From Dimargaris cristalligena (lineage: Eukaryota > Kickxellomycota > Dimargaritomycetes > Dimargaritales > Dimargaritaceae): 58,303 nucleotides of DNA. The translations under genes were made by a program, and so were the position numbers. Of this stretch, positions 35,521-46,599 are shown piece by piece (position 1 is the first letter of the stretch; every line of letters begins with the position of its first letter). Below the pieces are notes generated by a model. The model was given only the letters and a program-made list of their open reading frames with translations, was not told the origin of the DNA and did no database searches. The DNA is taken from contig JANBQC010000112.1 of assembly GCA_027576995.1 (NCBI GenBank), forward strand, positions 1-58,303. Reading direction: 5' to 3'.

Positions 35521-36639
35521 CTAGTTCAGACGGTTTCCGTTGGCGACATTCAAAGGCGAGTCACCTTGGCCGAACGTCGTCCACGAGGTCAAATTAGCAG
35601 ACGGTTCGAGGCTGCCCCACGAGATGCCGTTAGTCTTCTGCAGGGTGAGTTCCACTTTAGTGGATAAGAATTCGAAAGTGGATTGGTCGGGGTGGATCGG
35701 GAAGGCCAGCAACAGGGTGGTGCGATACACTTGGTCGCGGGGCAATACCAGGTGGATATCGATGCTTTGCGTATTAAACTTGATGGAACTCCGCTCCCGG
35801 ACCACATTTTTGGCGAAAATGGAGACAATCACTTGGGTGGGGGTTTGGTACCAATCGCGCCGGCAGTCGACGGGGGTGCCCTCACCCTCACCTTGGCCAT
35901 TGTTGGTGCTGGTAGGGTCAGGGGAGGCCGTCGTAGTTTCGGCCGTAAACCGGTGGGGACCCTCCCGACAGCCGGCAATCTTGATAAACTCATCAAATTC
36001 CAAGACCCGGCGTTTACAGCAACTCCAGCCCTTGGAACCTTCGTGGAAGATCGGGGCACCGGGATGGTAGTGACAGTGGGCCGCGGGGGACGAAGGATAA
36101 TCGCGCGACTGGGCATCGGATTCAAACTGGTAATTGCAGCCGCGGTGGCGACACGGGGTACCCGATGTAATAATGGCATCAACGGGGTCCTGTTCCTCCT
36201 CCGCTGTCTTGTTAGTTTCTTTTTTATCGGTTTCTACCGCCACCGCCGCCGCCTCGGCCTCGGTCTTGGTGGCAACGGCAGCGACCGTGGTCGGCTGCTG
36301 CGGGTAGCTGTTGTTGTTGTTGTTGTTATCAGTCGAGGGGGCGGCAGCAGCAGCAGCTCCTCCTCCTCCTCCCCCCCTTTGAAGGTCAGCGTCGTCCACA
36401 GGAGTAGTGGTATCACCGAACTGGACGGTCTCGGCTTGGGCTTCGCTGTGGTATCCGCGGGTACAACCGGGTAGGGTCATGAAGTCATCGAAGTCCACTA
36501 CCCGTTTGCTACAGCACGACCAGCCCTTGAGCCCCTCATGGAACACGGGTTTACCGGGATGGAACTGACAAGCGGTGGGTCCATTAGATGCTGAATCGAA
36601 CTCGGGCTGGAGGCAACCGCGCTGTGTGCACTTGGGCAT
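35521..36639 (-). CDS. CHORDC1: CHORD and CS domain Hsp90 cochaperone (CHORDC1/RAR1-like)
   Basis: An intronless 372-residue protein. I start at the ATG ending at 36639 because the upstream in-frame extension is only a translated CA/GA microsatellite, while MPKCTQRGC is the normal family start. CHORD I spans about residues 4-64 and CHORD II about 163-229; each keeps the Cys/His zinc ligands in CxxxxC, CxFHPG or CxYHPG, FHEG.KGWSCC and GC.xGxH. A Gly/Ala/Asn/Glu-rich linker separates them. The C-terminal part (about 258-345) is a CS domain (DWYQTPTQVIVSIFAK). Such proteins bind Hsp90 and stabilise clients; plant RAR1 works with SGT1 in immunity and animal CHORDC1 controls ROCK and centrosomes. 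A TATATA box lies about 250 bp upstream. Confidence 0.95.
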   Translation of the reverse strand: MPKCTQRGCLQPEFDSASNGPTACQFHPGKPVFHEGLKGWSCCSKRVVDFDDFMTLPGCTRGYHSEAQAETVQFGDTTTPVDDADLQRGGGGGGAAAAAAPSTDNNNNNNSYPQQPTTVAAVATKTEAEAAAVAVETDKKETNKTAEEEQDPVDAIITSGTPCRHRGCNYQFESDAQSRDYPSSPAAHCHYHPGAPIFHEGSKGWSCCKRRVLEFDEFIKIAGCREGPHRFTAETTTASPDPTSTNNGQGEGEGTPVDCRRDWYQTPTQVIVSIFAKNVVRERSSIKFNTQSIDIHLVLPRDQVYRTTLLLAFPIHPDQSTFEFLSTKVELTLQKTNGISWGSLEPSANLTSWTTFGQGDSPLNVANGNRLN

Positions 36640-36660
36640 GGTGGTGGTGAGTAAGGGGGG

Positions 36661-36711
36661 GAGAGAAAGAAAGAGAGAGAGAGAGAGTGTGTGTGTGTGT
36701 GTGTGTGTGGG
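36661..36711. repeat. compound GA/GT microsatellite in the CHORD gene leader
   Basis: A GAGAGA tract passes directly into (GT)n on the plus strand, 22-72 bp upstream of the CHORD start codon and between it and the TATA box, so it is probably transcribed in the 5' leader. Confidence 0.8.
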
Positions 36712-36885
36712 TTGCAATGAATTAACTGAAAGGGAAATATAGGGGTAATGAGGGGTGGAGGGATCTTAAAGGCCGTAGAGGTATCAAAGGCAAATGGGCT
36801 AGAAGAAAAATGAGCTGAAATGAAACAGAGAGGTGTAGAGTAGTATGTGTAAAGTAAAGGGAGGTATGGTGTGGTGTGAGGAGTG

Positions 36886-36891
36886 TATATA
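36886..36891 (-). promoter_or_regulatory. TATA-like box of the CHORD gene
   Basis: TATATA on the minus strand in CTATATACACTCC, about 250 bp upstream of the ATG. Confidence 0.4.
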
Positions 36892-38014
36892 GAGGGAAAG
36901 AAGCCCAAGGAACCTGCATAAAACTAACCAATAATAATGAGCATAACAGTGAATCAAGGCGAGGTTTAACGGCTATTTTCGAATGGCCAGGCAATATTCA
37001 AATCAAAATATAATGATGGATATTTTTGGGCTGGTGGTCACAAGGAACTACTAATACAACTCCTATCCTAAGCCATTACATGTTAATCAAACAACTACTA
37101 AACCCTATAAGCTAAAAGGTATGTCCACCGTAAAACAACCCAACGCCATGATTACGTTTCCTGAGTTTTCCTTGCAGGGCTTAAACAACTTAAATGTGAA
37201 GGCAGGTTAGCTGCTTTTGGTTATGCCTCTGTGGTTCTTACCATCATTAACGCCCGAAAATTCAGTCCAAACTCGTATCAAACTACATTCCACCCTAGAA
37301 TGATTTCCCGAAGAACAGTGTATGGCAAAAGACTTATTGATCTAAATGCCATATATATATATATATATATAAATGAGAAAAGCAAAAGAAGTAAGGGACA
37401 GTTGCGGTCAACGGCCAACAGCAGATAATAAATCCAATAATAACACCGCCAAGAGAGGTAGGATGTCAGTAACGGATAGTGACAACTATATACCGATGGT
37501 ATCAAAAAGGTGGATTCGGGGGGGGGGGGGAAAGAAGCTCAGATTCGATATCGAGTCAGTACTTAAAATATATTATTAAAAAAATGGAAAAATCAAGAAC
37601 CGGGCGAAATAAAGGGTGATAACAACAACCAGCGGATGAATCAGGCGATATGTGTGAGGGAGAGGGGGATTAATAGAGGTGTAAATAATCAAATTGATGA
37701 TAGGCCGGCCTTTGGTAATGTGCAGGGGGAGAAGAAGTAGCATAGCTAGCTTTTAGTCATCTACCCCCAAATTGATATAAGTGAAGATATAATCCATTTA
37801 GCACCGATCAAGGCGAGGTAAATGTGTAAATATATGTATACTTGGGTAGTAGATTTTTTCAAAAGTAGAAAGCAAAAACTGATTCCAAGCGAACCACCCA
37901 CTGTTAAAAAATATACGTGAGCTAGTCGAGTCTGGGACTATCGTATAACAGGGTAGTAACGTAAATATAACGAAGGGTCTTCGGAATGGGTAGCTCAAGT
38001 AAAACCCCGGGTTT
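36892..38014. other. intergenic region with AT and G homopolymer repeats
   Basis: Between the CHORD promoter and the 3' end of VTS1. It contains an (AT)n tract at 37351-37371 and a G11 run near 37519. I see no gene. Confidence 0.5.
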
Positions 38015-40345
38015 TTACATGGCAGATGGCGAAGGACCACCGCTCTTGGCGATGGCCGACGGGTCCCGCTCCCCCAGTTGACTAGCCACCGGTTGGGGCG
38101 GAGAGGAGGCGGCCGATCCGGTCGACGATCCCGCTTGGCTGTCATCGGACTCGAGACTAACCGCACCTACCCGAACGGCAGCAGCAGTCGAACTAGTGAG
38201 AGCCATATCGGCATCAGCGGATGTCGTATCCCCTCCATCCACGGCTCCTTTGGGCGGCACAAGGCCCTTACCCTCGAGTTCTTGACGCACGGTTTCGAAG
38301 ACCTTGAGCATTTTACGCCGGGCCCCTAGAGCGGCCACGCCACGGTTGGTCAAGTCCTCATCGGTCATTTCGAGCATGGTCTTCCAGTCCAGCCCTTCGA
38401 AACAGGTGGTGTACTTGTGGAGGCGGAGGGAACGAAGCCAGGCGGGCACATCCTCAAGCAATTGGGGATCCAATGGCTCTGGCCCCCGGTTAACCTTGGC
38501 GGCTAGACTGGGACTGGTGTGAGCCGAATTCGGGACCGATCCCGGAGGTCCTCCCGCTGCGTGGTGGTTCATAAATCCAAACTTGGCCCGCACCGGCGAA
38601 TTGAGGCCGCGGTGGTGGCTATGCGCCGGAGGCTGTTGCTGGGGGTGGTGGCCATAATGGGCATGGGGGTGCGGGTAAGCACCGGCCTGCGAGGGGTGGT
38701 GGCCGAGGTGGCTGGGGTAGTGCACAAAGCCATCTACGGTAGGGATGCCGATGGCCGGGTTGCGCAGGGAATTGGGGGTAAGCGGGGGCTTCATATCCCC
38801 GCCATTGTGGCTGTTAGGACCCCAGGGGGAGTGGGGCGGGTAGAAACCCGGTGGCACAGATGGAGTCGTGGGCCGCGAGCTGGTGGGCCGGGCCCCCTTG
38901 AGACCGGCTGCGAATAAAGGGGATTTTAATGGTGATTTGAGTGCGGCGGCCATACCAGGTGCGTCCGTTGGGTTATCGTATACCGCCACCGAAAACTTGT
39001 GGGCGCCCAATCGACGGGCGGCCAAGCTTCCGTTGCCCTGGCCATTCGGGCCAGCAGTGGGAGAGGGCATGGATCCGTCGACGGTGGGGCTGGGCTGGCC
39101 GATCAACGGCTGACGCAGGGATGATTTAATTTCCGGCAGGTTGGACTGCAGTCTTGATTGGGAGGTGATGGGGTGGTGTACAGCGCGCCAGTCCGGGATC
39201 AGGTCCAGGTCGGTGGCTGACTTGGGGCGCTCTACAGTAGTTCCCGAACCCGATGAATCACCCTTGAGTCCCGTCAAGTTGTTGGACGAGCCGAACCCCC
39301 AGTGGCTGCTGGACAGGGAGCCAATGTCGCCGCTTAGTGCCGATCCGGGACGCTCGGACTTGACGTGCAGGCTGGTGGATTTGCCCAGGGGGTGCCCGTT
39401 GTTGGTGAGACTACCGCTACCGTCCAATCCGGTCGCCAGGTCCCGGTGGTTACGCCACATGGACATGGCCAGGGGGTCGGACCCCATCAAGGACGAAGGC
39501 CGACTGTTGGTGGGCCGGCCGAATGAATCGACACCGGTGGTATGGGGGGAGGGGGTGGCGTTAGTGCTGGTGGCACTGTTGTTACCGCCACTCAGGCCAG
39601 AGAGAGACCACCGGTTGGAAAAGGCCCCGCCGGCGGGGTCGGTGGAACCGACGCCATCCACCTTGCCACGGTTACCGCTAGGGTAGAGGGAGGTCGAGCT
39701 GGGAATGGAGACGGCCGGGTTAAGGCCCAGGTTCTTGGTCATGCCCACTAGATTGGCGGAGGATCCACCGCCCCCCAGGCGGGGCTGGGTCTCCCCGAAA
39801 GTGGTCGTGCCCCCCAGGGTAACGGAGTGGCGGTCGAACAGACGGCGGCCCTTGACGGGCCCATCCTTGTCTTCCCCGGGACCTGAGGTCAGGATGGCGT
39901 TCATGGGATCCGACTGGGCCATTTGCTGCAGCACGGTCATGAAGAAGCGGACCTGGACGGGGGAGGACTTCTGGAGAAGGGAGTAGAGGGCGGTGGTCCG
40001 CTCCGCTTCGGACAGTACCACAAACCACTGTTCAATGGCGTTGAGTTCATCCTTGAACGAAGGCTCGAGACTGATGGCGGCCATGTCGTCGATAATCTTC
40101 TCAAAGTGGTTCAGGTCCTCCACCCAACGGTCAATAACCTCGGTTTCGGAAACCCGGGGGGCCATACTCTGCAAGTAGACTTCGGAGGCAGGCCGGTTGG
40201 TCTGGTGGGAGTGGTGGTGTGGGTGATGGTGGAGCCCGATGCCGCCAAACATATTGGCCTGGTTGGCCATGGACGGGTTAGGTCCCGATGACAGGAGGTC
40301 GGAGCCCAGATGGAACGAGTCCGAGATGGGGCGTTGGGAGGCCAT
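38015..40345 (-). CDS. VTS1: SAM-domain RNA-binding protein VTS1 (Smaug family)
   Basis: An intronless frame of 776 residues from the second in-frame ATG (MASQRPISDS); the first would add seven hydrophobic residues. Vts1/Smaug proteins bind stem-loops (CNGGN type) in mRNA and recruit the CCR4-NOT deadenylase. Residues about 45-135 form the conserved N-terminal Vts1 domain (VIDRWVEDLNHFEKIIDDM, then AIEQWFVVLSEAERTTALYS). A long Ser/Gly/Pro/His-rich region follows. The SAM domain lies at about residues 625-690: LLEDVPAWLRSLRLHKY, then FEGLDWKTMLEMTDEDL and GVAALGARRKMLKVF, with the basic GARRK end typical of RNA-binding SAM domains. A ~85-residue disordered tail follows. A TATATA sequence lies about 370 bp upstream. 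Confidence 0.95.
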   Translation of the reverse strand: MASQRPISDSFHLGSDLLSSGPNPSMANQANMFGGIGLHHHPHHHSHQTNRPASEVYLQSMAPRVSETEVIDRWVEDLNHFEKIIDDMAAISLEPSFKDELNAIEQWFVVLSEAERTTALYSLLQKSSPVQVRFFMTVLQQMAQSDPMNAILTSGPGEDKDGPVKGRRLFDRHSVTLGGTTTFGETQPRLGGGGSSANLVGMTKNLGLNPAVSIPSSTSLYPSGNRGKVDGVGSTDPAGGAFSNRWSLSGLSGGNNSATSTNATPSPHTTGVDSFGRPTNSRPSSLMGSDPLAMSMWRNHRDLATGLDGSGSLTNNGHPLGKSTSLHVKSERPGSALSGDIGSLSSSHWGFGSSNNLTGLKGDSSGSGTTVERPKSATDLDLIPDWRAVHHPITSQSRLQSNLPEIKSSLRQPLIGQPSPTVDGSMPSPTAGPNGQGNGSLAARRLGAHKFSVAVYDNPTDAPGMAAALKSPLKSPLFAAGLKGARPTSSRPTTPSVPPGFYPPHSPWGPNSHNGGDMKPPLTPNSLRNPAIGIPTVDGFVHYPSHLGHHPSQAGAYPHPHAHYGHHPQQQPPAHSHHRGLNSPVRAKFGFMNHHAAGGPPGSVPNSAHTSPSLAAKVNRGPEPLDPQLLEDVPAWLRSLRLHKYTTCFEGLDWKTMLEMTDEDLTNRGVAALGARRKMLKVFETVRQELEGKGLVPPKGAVDGGDTTSADADMALTSSTAAAVRVGAVSLESDDSQAGSSTGSAASSPPQPVASQLGERDPSAIAKSGGPSPSAM

Positions 40346-40712
40346 GGGCAAAAAGAAAGGAAACAAGAAGGGGGGCGAAGGCTAAAGTAGATGGGTCGTT
40401 AAAGGGCCAGAAGTTAGCAAATGGAAGCGGGGGAGGGGGGAGAACCCACCGGAATGCTACCCAGAGGAGGGGCGGAATGAGACGGGGTCAACTAAAACGG
40501 ACGTCAAATAGAGACTATCCAAGGAAAAGGCTAGCGGGGTTTGGAGTCAACCGAGAAGTTGAGATGAGAACAAGACTAATATAGAAAGAACTAATAATAG
40601 GAGAGTGAAAAAAGCGGCCAACGGCTTAGCAGCCCGAGAAGGAAAAAATAGGGCACAGGCCGAGTGAACAAAGACGGGTGGGATAAAATAGGGGAAATGG
40701 GGGAGTGTAGTG

Positions 40713-40718
40713 TATATA
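40713..40718 (-). promoter_or_regulatory. TATA-like box of VTS1
   Basis: TATATA on the minus strand inside GTTATATACACT, about 370 bp before the chosen start. This spacing implies a leader of over 300 nt. Confidence 0.35.
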
Positions 40719-41598
40719 ACACAGTGAGGGCTATTAGCGGCACGAGTAGCAGTAGTAGTCGGCTATAAGAAACGTCCAGCCAGCCTGGTGAGTGAACCAC
40801 TCAAGTCAGGGGAGTGACAGAAGTTATACTGGTCGGGCACCGAATTCTGGGCGGGACAGGGGGGGTAGACAATAAGGCAACACCACTAGCCCTTGGTTGT
40901 CAAGGAGGAGGCGACGGACGCTTGGCGTAGTATAATATTGTAATAGTAGTATATAATCAATAGACTAGGAAAGGCCGGGCCGCACACTCCAGTGTGAGCC
41001 GATTACGCCAGCGGAAGGGTAGATAGATAAGGAACGAATGAACAAGTTCTTCGAGCGGGCTTGGTCCAATGGGCCGAGAACAGGGGGGGGGTACTTCGTC
41101 CCGCAGTCGTCTAACTAGCGTGTGTATAATAGACGCACGGGTATCGGCCGTAAACGAGCTAAACCGAGAACCTTCAGCCGGTAAGTGCGAGGAAATGAAC
41201 GGAACTGAAGTGAAGTGAAATGGAAACAGAGAGCAGGAAGAAGAGTAGAGAAGCGAAGCTGGAAGAATGGAGTGGAACGTAAAGAATAAGACGGAGAAGG
41301 GTGAAGAGGGCCGGCCAAGGTTATAATATCAGCGGGGTTTCCAAGACGCATATATTGCGAAGTAGGCGATGACAATAATAATAATAATAGTAGTAGTAGT
41401 ATATAGTGTACCCACGGAAGGCTATTTTCTATTTGGGTGAAGAAGGGATGCTGCACCTCTCCTAAAGGGTATATGGTCCCGATCCCTCTCCCTGGGCCAT
41501 TTTAGTATGCGGGGCCTCTGGCTAATTGTCCATGGCCCAGTGAAACCCCCCTCTTCCATCCCACCCCTACTAATGAACTACATAACAACTCCCCCTCC

Positions 41599-41663
41599 AG
41601 CGAAGGTTTCACACTCCGTGAAGTCCACCACCACCGCCGACGACTAGCCAAGAAACCTTCGCT
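41599..41663. repeat. 12-bp perfect inverted repeat, 41-nt loop
   Basis: AGCGAAGGTTTC at 41599-41610 is the exact reverse complement of GAAACCTTCGCT at 41652-41663. A transcript across it could form a hairpin. Confidence 0.6.
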
Positions 41664-42901
41664 CTCGCGCATCCCTCTCGTATCACATACCCATGGAAAT
41701 GCCCTGAGAAATTACTGCCTTTGTACCGTACCACCCACACCCTCCTGGGCATGCAAAGCCGTGACTTGTACCACCACATCCACTGCCCAAATCTAATGGG
41801 AAGGCGGTGGTCCCATGCACCTTACACAATACCACTCTCCCTCTTCCAGCAGCGGACTAGTACCATCGAGCAAAGCAATACGGGTTAGTATGTAAAACGA
41901 AGTAGCCGGCAGTTAGGCACAACTATCAAACTTGTCGAATGCACATCAGCATGCCCCCCTCCCAAAGGAGACGAGTTTCAGCTGGATACGGCCCACCATG
42001 CAATGCCCCGCAGTAGAAGCAGCCACCAAACACACCACATGGCAGTTCCGGCGCATTGCCTTCACAAAAACCCCTTAATGACGGCCGCAATTCTTTCTTT
42101 CCCACCGCCAGAGGCTAATCCGCCACCGTCTACCATAGGCCCCCCCTCCTGCCGACGTGGCGGAAAGGAAGCTGTGTCGAAATGATCGTTGCCGTCCAGC
42201 TCCCACTTACTTCACAGCTGATAACAAGGCTGGGGAGGATTCGTGCCAAGATGATCGGGCAATCCCTACACCGTCGATCGAGAATCCACCGGCGGGCTGG
42301 CTATTCATCCGTGCGTATTGGAAACAAGCTCCGTATCGCACACTATACCGCCCATTCTATACTGTACTGTTCGCCAGTTTGAACACCCCTTCCCAACACA
42401 GTAAGGACTTGGTGGGGCTAACTATATGGTCCAAGCAGTTACCCATGATTAATTGGACTGAACCCTGCAGGGAATAGATGGCGATGGTTGGTGGGACCCA
42501 GGGCGATACCAACGGCAACCGGCCCCTATTTTTTTAGTATATGAAGCTATTTTTACCAACTAATAATGTCTCCTCCCCGATCCCTTCCCTCTCGCCTTGG
42601 GCAATCTCTGATAACGTAAGCGGTTTATGCAGAAAGCTCGGATTCAATAGCCTCACCTCACACTTTTGTCCATCACTGGAAGCTATAGGTACAGTAGGCT
42701 TAGAAAGAGAAATAGAGATGGTGGGGAAATAGAGGCGGCGTTGGATAAACTCAATGGGCGACCACCACCTTTATCACTATCCCTTGCCATTCAATGTATC
42801 TACACCCAACAGCGTTGACCAAGCTACTCTCCACCGACCGATACCACACCACACCAACTGCCCGCAGTATGAATTAGTCTAGGACCGAAAGTTCACCGAC
42901 A

Positions 42902-43045
42902 ATATGGGTAAAATTCAAACCAGCTGTATAAGGTTTTACAATATACGTGTATGGGCGAATATATGTGAGAATAGCTTTTAACCAGTAATATTGGCCGCAT
43001 CCAATGGATTTTTCATTATGCAGCCTGAATGAACTTCTCCCATAT
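42902..43045 (+). mobile_element. 144-bp MITE-like element, full copy B
   Basis: It starts ATATGGGTAAAATTC and ends GAACTTCTCCCATAT. The interior matches copy A at CAGCTGTATAAGGTTTTA, TTTTAACCAGTA and CATCCAATGGATTTTTC. It is exactly 144 bp and non-coding. The immediate flanks are not an obvious duplication. Confidence 0.8.
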
Positions 43046-44553
43046 TTATCAACACTGACGATGTGAGCACTTTGGTTTTCATCCCCCCCCCGTTTGGCAT
43101 GCCTTTACATGGCATAGTTCCTGTGGTTCATTATGAGTTGACGACCCCTGCATTCGGTAAAGTATACCTCCTGAGTTCTCCCGATTTTACCTACACTCGC
43201 CAGTGCTATATCGGGTTGAAATCTGTGAATTCATCTCATAGTCGTCCGCTTTAATTCCCGCCACATCAGCCTAACGCCTGCTGGACTATTGACCACGCGC
43301 CCTTTTACTAGTATGGACTGGAAATACGAATTCCGCCATTCGCCACTTCGGACTACTATATCGAAGTAAATAAATTTATCGATAAGGCAAGTAATGCCTC
43401 TATCAACGCCCCATTCTTGTTGGGGGAGTTTTTTATTTTGGTAATATCGGAGGTGGAAAAGTTCGCTAGGTCATTTGGTTAATTACCCTGTATCTTTACT
43501 GATCGACTAGGGGGGCCAAGGGTCCGCTTCTTAAACATTCCGTCACTCGTTTCATAAATACATCCAACATGAAAGGGGCTGTGACGTCGTTCTTCCCATT
43601 AGCGCCCAAAGTAAATCACCTTTCCCCTATGACTATAGAAATGTATAACAGTGTCGATTTTTTATCGCCACAAATGCCACTTCTTATCATCAGGTTCATT
43701 TGTCTACTATTTGAGCATCTAATTCCACCTCCCCCTCCCCATGACGAGCTTTATAAATGGACATCTACTTCACCCAAGCCTCCAATCACCCAAGATTAAA
43801 CACAAGGTAAGATTAAAAGCGGATATATATATGTAATACTGCCAATGATTGGGTTTAAATAAACGGGTAGATTGACACGGCGAAAAGCAGAGGTGCACTA
43901 TATCAAAAGTGGGGGAATTAGTCAAAATAAAAAAAATAGGCTACGGTAATATTCTTATACCACCCCTCTCTCTTTGCTAGCCTCAATAACTATCCCGAAC
44001 TAGCGTAGATAGTATGTTGTTGGCCATAAGGTGGCATTTACCATGGCATCCATATATATTTAATATTATGATTATCTTGGATCAGACGGGAATATTGAGC
44101 CGCCAACTGCTGAGATTGACAGTGGGTACTCAATCAAAAGCCACTGTCAACAACAGTACGGGAAAAAATATATGGACAGAGATGGGGTGGATCTTCCTGT
44201 CAATCAAGCAACCGGAAATATCCATTTGAAATACCGGTGCCGTATTAAGCGTGCCTTGGTGGGTTATTTATATATAGTTATATTTACGTATATGTATATG
44301 TATAGAATAGTGTTGACAACTTGTCTAAATTTTTACAGGGTCGTGTCATATGGAAATGGAGGCAGGTCACTATAAGAAGACAGGACAGCGAGTCTTCCGG
44401 ATACGCCAGTCAAAGTAAATGTACAAGGCATGGTCACGGTGGATAGCACCGTCAGTAAGGACTAAGAGCTGTGTCCTTCGAGTGGCCGGGAATTAGTAAG
44501 TATTCTCTCGTGACACTGCTATCTATCATTTAATTTGCCTACTGGGCGAATCG

Positions 44554-44697
44554 ATATGGGTGAAGTGCAGCTCGGTTGTTTAAGGTTTTAACCAATATGT
44601 GTATGGGAAAATCGGTGGGATGTTTATTTTCAGCCAGTAGTATTTGCCTCATCAAATGGATTTTTCGTTATACGGCCTGGCTGAACTACTCCCATAT
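44554..44697 (+). mobile_element. 144-bp MITE-like element, full copy C
   Basis: It starts ATATGGGTGAAGTGC and ends TGAACTACTCCCATAT. The interior matches copies A and B at TTTAAGGTTTTAA, GTGTATGGGAAAAT, CCAGTAGTATTTGCCTCATC and GGATTTTTCG. Exactly 144 bp. It lies about 1.5 kb from copy B in the same orientation. Confidence 0.8.
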
Positions 44698-44756
44698 CCA
44701 AGTACTAGGCGGGTTTAAGGGGGAAAAATAGTTTTACTAGCTAAATATCCTCGTAT

Positions 44757-44778
44757 TGAACTGAACTGAACTGAACTG
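44757..44778. repeat. TGAAC tandem repeat
   Basis: Four TGAAC units in a row plus a partial one. It is simple-sequence DNA about 60 bp beyond element copy C. Confidence 0.6.
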
Positions 44779-45564
44779 GTGATAGCACCATAATGGATTA
44801 TCATTTCGCACGGTTAGAATCCAGCGACCAGTCTCACCCAATCCGATCTCTCTACTCAGCCCTAATTTTTCCCGGGCTCCCCTCAACTATTCAACGTTGG
44901 TTGGTTAGCCGTTTAGGCCAGTTGGCCACCAGTGTGTGGATAATAGGCTCATCTCTCATATCATCCGCACTAAACTAAGCAACCTACTGTCTCGTCTGGT
45001 ATAATTCATGCGCATTACCCTGTTTTAATCATGCCTCTCTACTCTAGTAGACCGCCTCAGTCAATGGTCACTCTCATACACCTTTTCAGTTGACACCATA
45101 CAGTAGATTGACCCCCGGCCATCCCTGCAACCCGCCCTTTTACCTGTCAATCACCTTCAGTTGGGTCGCATAACACCTGCTTGCTTAATATTTCTCTTGG
45201 CGGCTATTGTGAGGTCCCAAATATTAGTGAACATTATTCAATTGTGTGCCCGCAAGTCAACTGCGCCCTTGACACTGTACCTGCGTTAATTTTTTAGAGG
45301 AAAGGTTTATTGCTTAATTGAGGCTATTTCCGTTTCCGGAATATAGGTATATTTACATTAGGGTGGATGGGGCGGGTGATTTTTGGATGTAAGGGGGGTG
45401 ATGCATAACTGTACCAGAACCGGGGAGTCGGCAATAGGGAGATTATACCACACCCACCAAACGAGAGTAGTGCATGTGGGGGAGGGGGAGACATTGTTAA
45501 ACTCATCAAATGGATGGGAGGAGAGGTTGCGCTGGGCCGGGCTGGGAAAATGAGGCGAATGGGT

Positions 45565-45589
45565 AGAGAGAGAGAGAGAGAGAGAGAGA
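45565..45589. repeat. GA microsatellite
   Basis: An uninterrupted run of about 12 GA units downstream of the small gene at 46000-46407. Confidence 0.8.
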
Positions 45590-45999
45590 ACCCATGAAAC
45601 GCTGCATCAAAAACATAGGAGTGGGGACAACGGAACAGATATACATAAGGCATTAAAGTACAGCAAGCATTACAGAATAGTAATTTAAGAAGAGAAAGTA
45701 AGGAGAGACACCATAAGTGGTACTAACAGAAAGTTGCATAGGCGAAGTGAATGGAAGCGAGAAGGGTAGGGTAAAATAAGGTAGGGGATTCGCGACGACC
45801 TTGGCCCTATTGAACGCGGTGAAACACGGCACGGGTTAGGGGAGGGTCAGGCGGATGGGTGGGAGTATCCCATGCACTGACGAGCGCAAGGCACGTCAAA
45901 GGGACGTCGAGTCGACCGTGGGGGAGACCACCATAAGAGGTGAATGTATGAATGCCTGGGTATCGCGCGGGTAGATGTGGAGGTGCACACAGCGCACCC

Positions 46000-46407
46000 T
46001 TAGGCCTGGATAGTGCGGGGCATAAACCGTTGGCGGTCGGACAGCTCGGGGATGTTGAAACGGTCCATGCGTTCCATGAAGTCGAGCATGTCCTGGGACC
46101 GCCGTTCGCTGGGGCTCAATGGGGCCTCTTGTTTAACGAGCCGACCACGGCCCATACGGCGGACAGCAGTGACTAACTTGGCGAAGTCCATGCGGGACTT
46201 TTGGTTTTCTGAGAGGAGAACGCGTTGGTTGGCCAAGTCGCTCAAACCGGGACGCTGGAGCTGACGGTGGAGTTCGGAAAAATCGGACTCCATTTCCGAC
46301 CGGAGACAGGCGGAGTTGCGAGAAGAAGTGGAGCCAACCATGGTGCCATCGCTGGAAAGAAGCGACTCGTTGGAAGAGCGAGCGGAGGAGATGTACTTGG
46401 AGAGCAT
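46000..46407 (-). CDS. small charged protein, unrecognised
   Basis: A 135-residue frame. I start at the ATG ending at 46407 (MLSKYISSARSSNESLLSSD) because sequence upstream in the same frame reads as leader, not protein, and a TATAAATA box lies about 190 bp above. The protein is Ser/Arg/Met-rich, with a predicted helical, charged centre (MESDFSELHRQLQR, then MDFAKLVTAVRRMGRGRLVK) and a second block (SERRSQDMLDFMERMDRF). There is no signal peptide, membrane span or cysteine cluster. Codon use is GC-rich like the other genes here. I do not recognise the family; a cytosolic or nuclear adaptor is possible but unproven. Confidence 0.65.
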   Translation of the reverse strand: MLSKYISSARSSNESLLSSDGTMVGSTSSRNSACLRSEMESDFSELHRQLQRPGLSDLANQRVLLSENQKSRMDFAKLVTAVRRMGRGRLVKQEAPLSPSERRSQDMLDFMERMDRFNIPELSDRQRFMPRTIQA

Positions 46408-46591
46408 TTTGGATGTATGGGGGATAGTGGCTGGTGCGCGTGTGTATGTGTACCGGAGGGGAAATAAGAGACTAGTAGGTAGGCTAAGGAGAAGTACGTA
46501 GAGATATTCAAAAGGGTGGTTAGGGTGGGAAGGGAGTTTAAGAAAGTAAGTGATGATGGTACTGCCTCTTATCGGGTGAGAAGGTGGGCCG

Positions 46592-46599
46592 TATTTATA
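46592..46599 (-). promoter_or_regulatory. TATA box of the small charged protein gene
   Basis: TATAAATA on the minus strand, about 185 bp before the ATG, the same octamer as at 1104 and 17605. Confidence 0.55.

Larger units (their letters stand above)
40719..45999. other. 5.3-kb gene-poor region with two 144-bp elements
   Basis: No frame here has a conserved motif, and splice-like signals do not join into a protein I recognise. It contains element copies at 42902 and 44554, a 12-bp inverted repeat at 41599-41663, a TGAAC tandem at 44757-44778 and a (GA)n tract at 45565-45589. Confidence 0.45.
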
